A stretch of DNA of 64,000 bases from Chloroflexota bacterium. Its GTDB lineage: Bacteria; Chloroflexota; Dehalococcoidia; Bin125. The notes below the pieces were generated by a model. The model saw nothing but the letters and a program-made list of their open reading frames with translations, searched no databases and was not told the origin of the DNA. The stretch's first letter is position 1, and the number at the start of each line of letters is the position of its first letter. A program made the translations under genes and the position numbers. The stretch is taken from NCBI GenBank assembly GCA_003228175.2, contig QGNQ01000009.1, forward strand, positions 1-64,000, read 5' to 3'. Shown here one piece after another: positions 60,269 through 64,000 of the stretch.

Positions 60269-61882
60269 CTACTCGGCCGACCACTGCGGCTGCTTGTACA
60301 GGAAGTACTCGTACGCGTCCGACAGCGCGATCCACGACGCCTCGATCACGTCCGTCGACGAGCCCACCGTGTGCCAGATGTGCTCCCCGTCCGACGACTC
60401 AATCAGCACCCGCACCCCGGCCTCCGCGCCGCCCGCCGAATCGAGGATGCGCACCTTGTAGTCGCGCAGATGCACCGTCGCGATCGCCGGGTAGGGCTGC
60501 GTCAGCCCGCGGCGGATCGACGCGTCCATCGCCGACACCGGCCCGTTGCCGTCCGCCGCCGTCTGGAAGATCTCCTCACCGACCGCGATTTTCGTCATCG
60601 CCTCCGCCTGCATGTCGGAGTGCGTGGTCGGGTCGCCGTCGTCCTGATGCCGGCGCCGGTTCACGATCAGGAAGTCCTCCAGATCGAACGGCGGTTGGTA
60701 GTCGGCTCGCAGCCGCAGCGCCAGCAGCTCGAACGAGGCCTCCGCGCCCTCGTACTGGAATCCCCGGCTCTCCATCTGCTTGACGCGATCCAGCAGGGCC
60801 CGGTTCTCCTCCTTGCTGAGCGGCAAATCCAGCCCTCGCTCCGCCAGCTTCACGGAGATGTTGCGCTGCCCCGACAGCTCGCTGACCAAGATCCGACGCC
60901 CATTCCCCACGACATCCGGATCGATGTGCTGGTACGTGTCGGGATCCTTCACGATCGCCGCCACGTGATAGCCCGCCTTGTGCGCGAACGCGCTCGCGCC
61001 CACGTAGGGCGCTTGCCCGTTCAGCGGCAAGTTCGCCAACTCCGCGACGAACAGGCTGGTGTTGGTCAGCTCCGCCAGCTGCGTATCGCTGACCACGCGG
61101 CGATCCATCTTCAGCTGCAGATTGGCGACGACGGTGGACAGGTTGGCGTTGCCGCAGCGCTCGCCGTAGCCGTTCACGCAACCCTGCACCTGCGTCACGC
61201 CCGCCTCCACCGCCGCCAGGCTGTTCCCGACGGCCAGGCCGCAGTCGTCGTGGCAGTGGATACCCAATGCCACGTCGGGCAGCGCCGCCCGCACCGCCGC
61301 GATCGCCCGCCTCAGGTCCGTTGTCATTGCGCCGCCGTTCGTGTCGCACAGGACCAGGTACTGTGCGCCTGCGCGCGCCGCCGTGCGCAGCGCTTGCAGC
61401 GCGTAGTCGGCGTCCTCGCGAAAGCCATCGAAGAAATGCTCCGCGTCGAAATGCACCTCGCGGTCCTGCGCGCGGATGTGCGACACCGACTCCCGGATCA
61501 TCGACAGGTTCTCCTCCTGCGAGGTCCCCAGCGCCACCCGCACCTGATACGCGCTGGCCTTGCCCACCAGCGTCACCACCGGCGTCTCCGCGCCCAGCAG
61601 CGCCTGCATGTTGAAATCACTCGCCGTATCGGAGCCGGGCTTGCGGGTGCCCCCAAATGCGACCAGTTTCGCGTGCGCCAGGGGTCGTTCCTGCATCCGC
61701 TCGAAGAACGCCTTGTCCTTCTCGTTGCTGCCGGGGAAGCCGCCCTCCACGTAGTGCACGCCCAGCGCGTCCAGCCGGTGCGCGATCGCCACCTTGTCGT
61801 CCAGAGAGAAGGCAATGCCCTCCATCTGCGAACCGTCGCGCAGCAGCGTGTCGTAGAGGACAACGGGCGGGGATTCAGCCAT
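60269..61882 (-). CDS. cimA: Citramalate synthase
   Basis: A 537-residue enzyme of the DRE-TIM (HMGL-like) family. DTLLRDGSQMEGIAFSLDDK holds the catalytic Arg-Asp, then VEGGFPGSNEKDKAFFERM, HCHDDCGLAVGNSLAAVEAGVTQVQGCVNGYGERCGNANL with metal His residues, and a C-terminal LeuA allosteric domain (ATVHLRDYKVRILDSAGGAEAG). The length and the FPGSNEKD segment mark the long CimA type, which condenses pyruvate and acetyl-CoA to (R)-citramalate for isoleucine. ATG 61882 has GGAGCG upstream. It is near the leu genes, which catalyse the following steps. Confidence 0.92.
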   Translation of the reverse strand: MAESPPVVLYDTLLRDGSQMEGIAFSLDDKVAIAHRLDALGVHYVEGGFPGSNEKDKAFFERMQERPLAHAKLVAFGGTRKPGSDTASDFNMQALLGAETPVVTLVGKASAYQVRVALGTSQEENLSMIRESVSHIRAQDREVHFDAEHFFDGFREDADYALQALRTAARAGAQYLVLCDTNGGAMTTDLRRAIAAVRAALPDVALGIHCHDDCGLAVGNSLAAVEAGVTQVQGCVNGYGERCGNANLSTVVANLQLKMDRRVVSDTQLAELTNTSLFVAELANLPLNGQAPYVGASAFAHKAGYHVAAIVKDPDTYQHIDPDVVGNGRRILVSELSGQRNISVKLAERGLDLPLSKEENRALLDRVKQMESRGFQYEGAEASFELLALRLRADYQPPFDLEDFLIVNRRRHQDDGDPTTHSDMQAEAMTKIAVGEEIFQTAADGNGPVSAMDASIRRGLTQPYPAIATVHLRDYKVRILDSAGGAEAGVRVLIESSDGEHIWHTVGSSTDVIEASWIALSDAYEYFLYKQPQWSAE

Positions 61883-61991
61883 ATCGCGCTCCAAGCGAAA
61901 GCGCCGGGGCCGGCGGCGCGGTCCGGATGAGTCGGGCGGGACGGTCGTGGGAGAGGGCCGAGAGGCACGACGCCGCTAGGCGGCAATCGAA

Positions 61992-62014
61992 ACCGCCGCG
62001 AAGATCGCGGCGGT
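61992..62014 (-). terminator. Terminator/attenuator hairpin between leuB and cimA
   Basis: On the minus strand ACCGCCGCGA-TCT-TCGCGGCGGT is a perfect 10-bp stem with a triloop, followed by TTTCGATT. It lies in the 305-nt leuB-cimA gap (61883-62187), 110 nt before cimA; otherwise I see only a TANNNT box and a 67-codon ORF there. Confidence 0.6.
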
Positions 62015-62083
62015 CGGGGCTCCTGTCGCGGCTGGCGTCGCGAGCATCCGGGCGTCGCCTCGCTTCCTCATCGGTCACAATCC

Positions 62084-62089
62084 ACCCTA
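62084..62089 (-). promoter_or_regulatory. -10 element TAGGGT upstream of cimA
   Basis: TAGGGT on the minus strand, 5 nt before a GTG at 62078 that opens a 67-codon ORF ending across the cimA start. A transcript from here would carry the hairpin at 61992-62014 in its leader. Confidence 0.35.
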
Positions 62090-62187
62090 CCGAGGGCCCG
62101 CCATCGCGGCAATGTGATCAGTCCCGCTCCAGGGGAAGTCTCGCACGACGAGTCGGTGGCGGCCTCAGCTGGTCGCTGGAGCCGGCC

Positions 62188-63282
62188 TCAGCCCGCCAGC
62201 GCCTCGACGATCAGGTCGCCCATCGCAGTCGTGTCCTTGGGCGTATCGTTCGGTCCCGCCAGGTCCGGCGGTCGATGTCCCGCCGCCAGCACGGCATCGA
62301 CCGCCGCCTCCACCGCCAACGCTTCCGCCTCCAGCCCCAGCGACAGCCGCAGCAGCATCGCCCCGCTGAGCACCTGCGCGATCGGGTTGGCGATGCCCTG
62401 CCCGGCGATATCGGGAGCGGAGCCGTGAATCGGCTCGTACATACCCAGCCCCGTGCCCCCCTCGTCCCGCGCGCCCAGACTGGCGCTGGGCAGCATCCCC
62501 ATCGACCCGGCCAGCATCGACGCCTCATCGCTCAGCACATCGCCGAACAGGTTCTCCGCCACGATCACGTCGAAATCGCCCGGCCGCGAGATCAGATGCA
62601 TCGTGCACGCGTCGACCAGCAGGTGCTCCAGCTCCACGTCCGGGTAGTCCGGCGCGATCTCCAGCACGATCGCCCGCCACAGCCGCGAGCTCTCCATCAC
62701 GTTCGCTTTGTCCACCGACGTCAGCTTCTTGCGACGCCCCTGCGCCAGCGCGAAGCCCACCCGCACGATGCGCTCGATCTCATGCTCGGAGTAGGCCAGC
62801 GTGTCCACGACGTGGCGCTCGCCGTTCTCCACCCATTGCTTCTGCGGCTTCCCGAAGTAGATGCCGCCCGTCAGCTCCCGCAGCACGATCAGGTCCACGC
62901 CGCGCACCACCTCCGGCTTCAACGACGTGCTGTCGGCCAGGAAGTCGTACATCTTCACCGGGCGGATGTTGGCGAACAGCCCCAGCCCTTTGCGCAGCCC
63001 CAGGATCGCCTGCTCAGGCCGGACCTTGGCGTTGGGATCATCCCACTTCGGTCCGCCCACCGCCCCGAAGAAGATCGCGTCCTGCGCCTTGCACATCTCC
63101 AGCGTCTCGTCGCGCAGCGCGAAGCCAAACGCGTCGATCGCCGCCCCGCCCACCGTGTCCGACGTGTACGCGAATTCGTGCCCAAAGCGCGAGCCCACGG
63201 CGTCCAGCACCTTGACGCCTTCCGCCACGACCTCCGGCCCAATCCCGTCGCCGGGCAGCAGGCCAATATTGAAGCTGCTCAT
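62188..63282 (-). CDS. leuB: 3-isopropylmalate dehydrogenase
   Basis: A 364-residue decarboxylating dehydrogenase of the isocitrate/isopropylmalate family: [42 protein letters not shown] (the [11 protein letters not shown] signature of LeuB), [37 protein letters not shown] with metal-binding Asp residues, and [19 protein letters not shown]. It oxidises 3-isopropylmalate to 2-oxoisocaproate in leucine synthesis (and methylmalate in the citramalate route). It follows leuD by 22 nt in the leuCDB operon. Confidence 0.96.
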   Translation of the reverse strand: MSSFNIGLLPGDGIGPEVVAEGVKVLDAVGSRFGHEFAYTSDTVGGAAIDAFGFALRDETLEMCKAQDAIFFGAVGGPKWDDPNAKVRPEQAILGLRKGLGLFANIRPVKMYDFLADSTSLKPEVVRGVDLIVLRELTGGIYFGKPQKQWVENGERHVVDTLAYSEHEIERIVRVGFALAQGRRKKLTSVDKANVMESSRLWRAIVLEIAPDYPDVELEHLLVDACTMHLISRPGDFDVIVAENLFGDVLSDEASMLAGSMGMLPSASLGARDEGGTGLGMYEPIHGSAPDIAGQGIANPIAQVLSGAMLLRLSLGLEAEALAVEAAVDAVLAAGHRPPDLAGPNDTPKDTTAMGDLIVEALAG

Positions 63283-63304
63283 CGTCGCCTCCCGCTCGCC
63301 TCAG

Positions 63305-63898
63305 CTACCCGGTGACCGTCGGCTTGAACGACGGGCGCCGCTCTTCGAACGTGCCGATCGCGTCGACGTGCTGCATCGTCAGGTCGATCGAGTCCAGCCC
63401 GTTCAGCAGCGTGTGCTTCACGAAGCCATCGATCTCGAAGCGGCGCGACCAGCCATCCGGCGTCGACACCGTCTGCGATTCCAGATCCACCGTCAGCTGC
63501 GCCGACGGCGTCTCCGCCGCCCGGGCCATCAGATGCTCCACATCGTTCTGCGGCAGCACCACCGTGAGCAGTCCCATCTTGGCGCTGTTGTTGCGAAAGA
63601 TGTCCGCGAACTTCGGTGCGATCACCACCCCCACGCCCATCTGCTGAATCGCCCAGACAGCGTGCTCACGCGAAGAGCCGCTACCGAAGTTCGGTCCGGC
63701 CAGCAAGATCGGCGCGCCTCCGTACTCCGGCTGATTGACGACGAAGTCCGGATCCTTGCGCCAGCTCTCGAACGCGAAGGGGCCGTAGCCCGTGCGCTCG
63801 ATCTTCTTGAGGTGCTTGGCCGGGATGATCTGGTCAGTGTCCACATCGGCGCGGTCCAGCGGGATCGCGTTGCCGGTGATTCTCGTAACAGGTTCCAT
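63305..63898 (-). CDS. leuD: 3-isopropylmalate dehydratase small subunit
   Basis: A 197-residue small subunit with the swivelling aconitase domain: VTRITGNAIPLDRADVDTDQIIPAKHLKKI, ILLAGPNFGSGSSREHAVWAIQQMGVGVVI (the GSGSSREHA signature) and FRNNSAKMGLLTVVLP. With LeuC it isomerises 2- and 3-isopropylmalate; it can also convert citramalate in the CimA route. It is located between partial leuC and leuB. Confidence 0.96.
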   Translation of the reverse strand: MEPVTRITGNAIPLDRADVDTDQIIPAKHLKKIERTGYGPFAFESWRKDPDFVVNQPEYGGAPILLAGPNFGSGSSREHAVWAIQQMGVGVVIAPKFADIFRNNSAKMGLLTVVLPQNDVEHLMARAAETPSAQLTVDLESQTVSTPDGWSRRFEIDGFVKHTLLNGLDSIDLTMQHVDAIGTFEERRPSFKPTVTG

Positions 63899-63975
63899 GA
63901 TTCACCTTCCCTCGAACGAACGCTCGGACCGCTTCACCTTGGTTGACATTCCTGAGTCCAGGCGTCCCGAGTCGC

Positions 63976-64000
63976 CTAGCTCCAGTCCCGCACATCGACG
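63976..64000 (-). CDS. leuC: C-terminal end of 3-isopropylmalate dehydratase large subunit (truncated by window)
   Basis: Only the last seven codons are inside: VDVRDWS followed by TAG on the minus strand, ~77 nt before leuD. LeuC proteins commonly end in a VDVR-type motif, and leuC is the expected neighbour, but the call rests on this short stretch and context. Confidence 0.55.

Noticed and set aside
62188-63898. Riboswitch or T-box control of the leu genes
   Set aside because: No T-box sequence or recognisable riboswitch core is present in the visible part; the upstream region of leuC is outside the window.

Overview
This is a gene-dense, very GC-rich (roughly 70%) bacterial chromosomal window with about 60 protein genes, one tRNA and short intergenic gaps. 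The content suggests an aerobic or facultative Chloroflexota bacterium, perhaps Dehalococcoidia/SAR202-like. The reasons are several acyl-CoA/CoA-transferase enzymes, an LLM-class (F420-type) oxidoreductase, a HemQ-type coproheme decarboxylase, DUF3179 and DUF885 proteins, Tad-type pseudopilins, bS21 and a leuCDB-cimA branched-chain operon. The phylum call is inference; no rRNA or full marker gene is present.

Layout. 1-8.5 kb: tail of a pyruvate-carboxylase-type biotin subunit, a YCII/DGPF protein with its ECF sigma factor, crotonase, TrmH, thiolase, PP2C phosphatase, YbaK editing protein, aldo/keto reductase and HemQ. 8.5-13.4 kb: LLM oxidoreductase, a double-length CaiB/BaiF CoA-transferase, a second SpoU methylase and exonuclease III. 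13.4-18.6 kb (minus strand): TadE- and TadG-like proteins flanking a membrane protein, then an S9 peptidase overlapping a peroxiredoxin. 18.7-27 kb: HxlR regulator, a DUF35/Cys-less thiolase pair, DUF885, two acyl-CoA dehydrogenases and DUF3179. 27-31.8 kb: selD, which carries an in-frame UGA (selenocysteine), L-2-hydroxyglutarate oxidase, recF and a lipid kinase. 32-43.4 kb: VOC protein, K+ channel, AKR, SDR, a MoxR/VWA pair, an AIR-synthase-like protein and a PEP-utilising protein. 43.4-51.5 kb: a two-component system, bS21, an 875-nt region with no convincing gene but many hairpins, a YkgJ protein, acyl-CoA carboxylase beta and a PhyH dioxygenase. 51.6-60.3 kb: a frameshifted secreted Calx-beta/TIG protein, hydroxyacid dehydrogenase, a serine-recombinase remnant abutting tRNA-Pro(CGG), zinc-ribbon and LysM proteins, a PDZ protein and two tandem methyltransferases, the first fused to a LuxR-type HTH. 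60.3-64 kb (minus): cimA, leuB, leuD and the last codons of leuC.

The strongest signals are: (i) SelD with Sec at codon 23 followed by a SECIS-like hairpin; (ii) a TANNNT box placed 6-8 nt upstream of the start codon of eight genes, a leaderless-mRNA signature that also fixes several starts; (iii) the HTH-methyltransferase fusion next to its stand-alone paralogue; (iv) the structured, gene-free interval after rpsU; and (v) several 15/18/30-nt minisatellites, one forming three consecutive perfect hairpins. All functional calls are from reading translated sequences and motifs; no database search was run.
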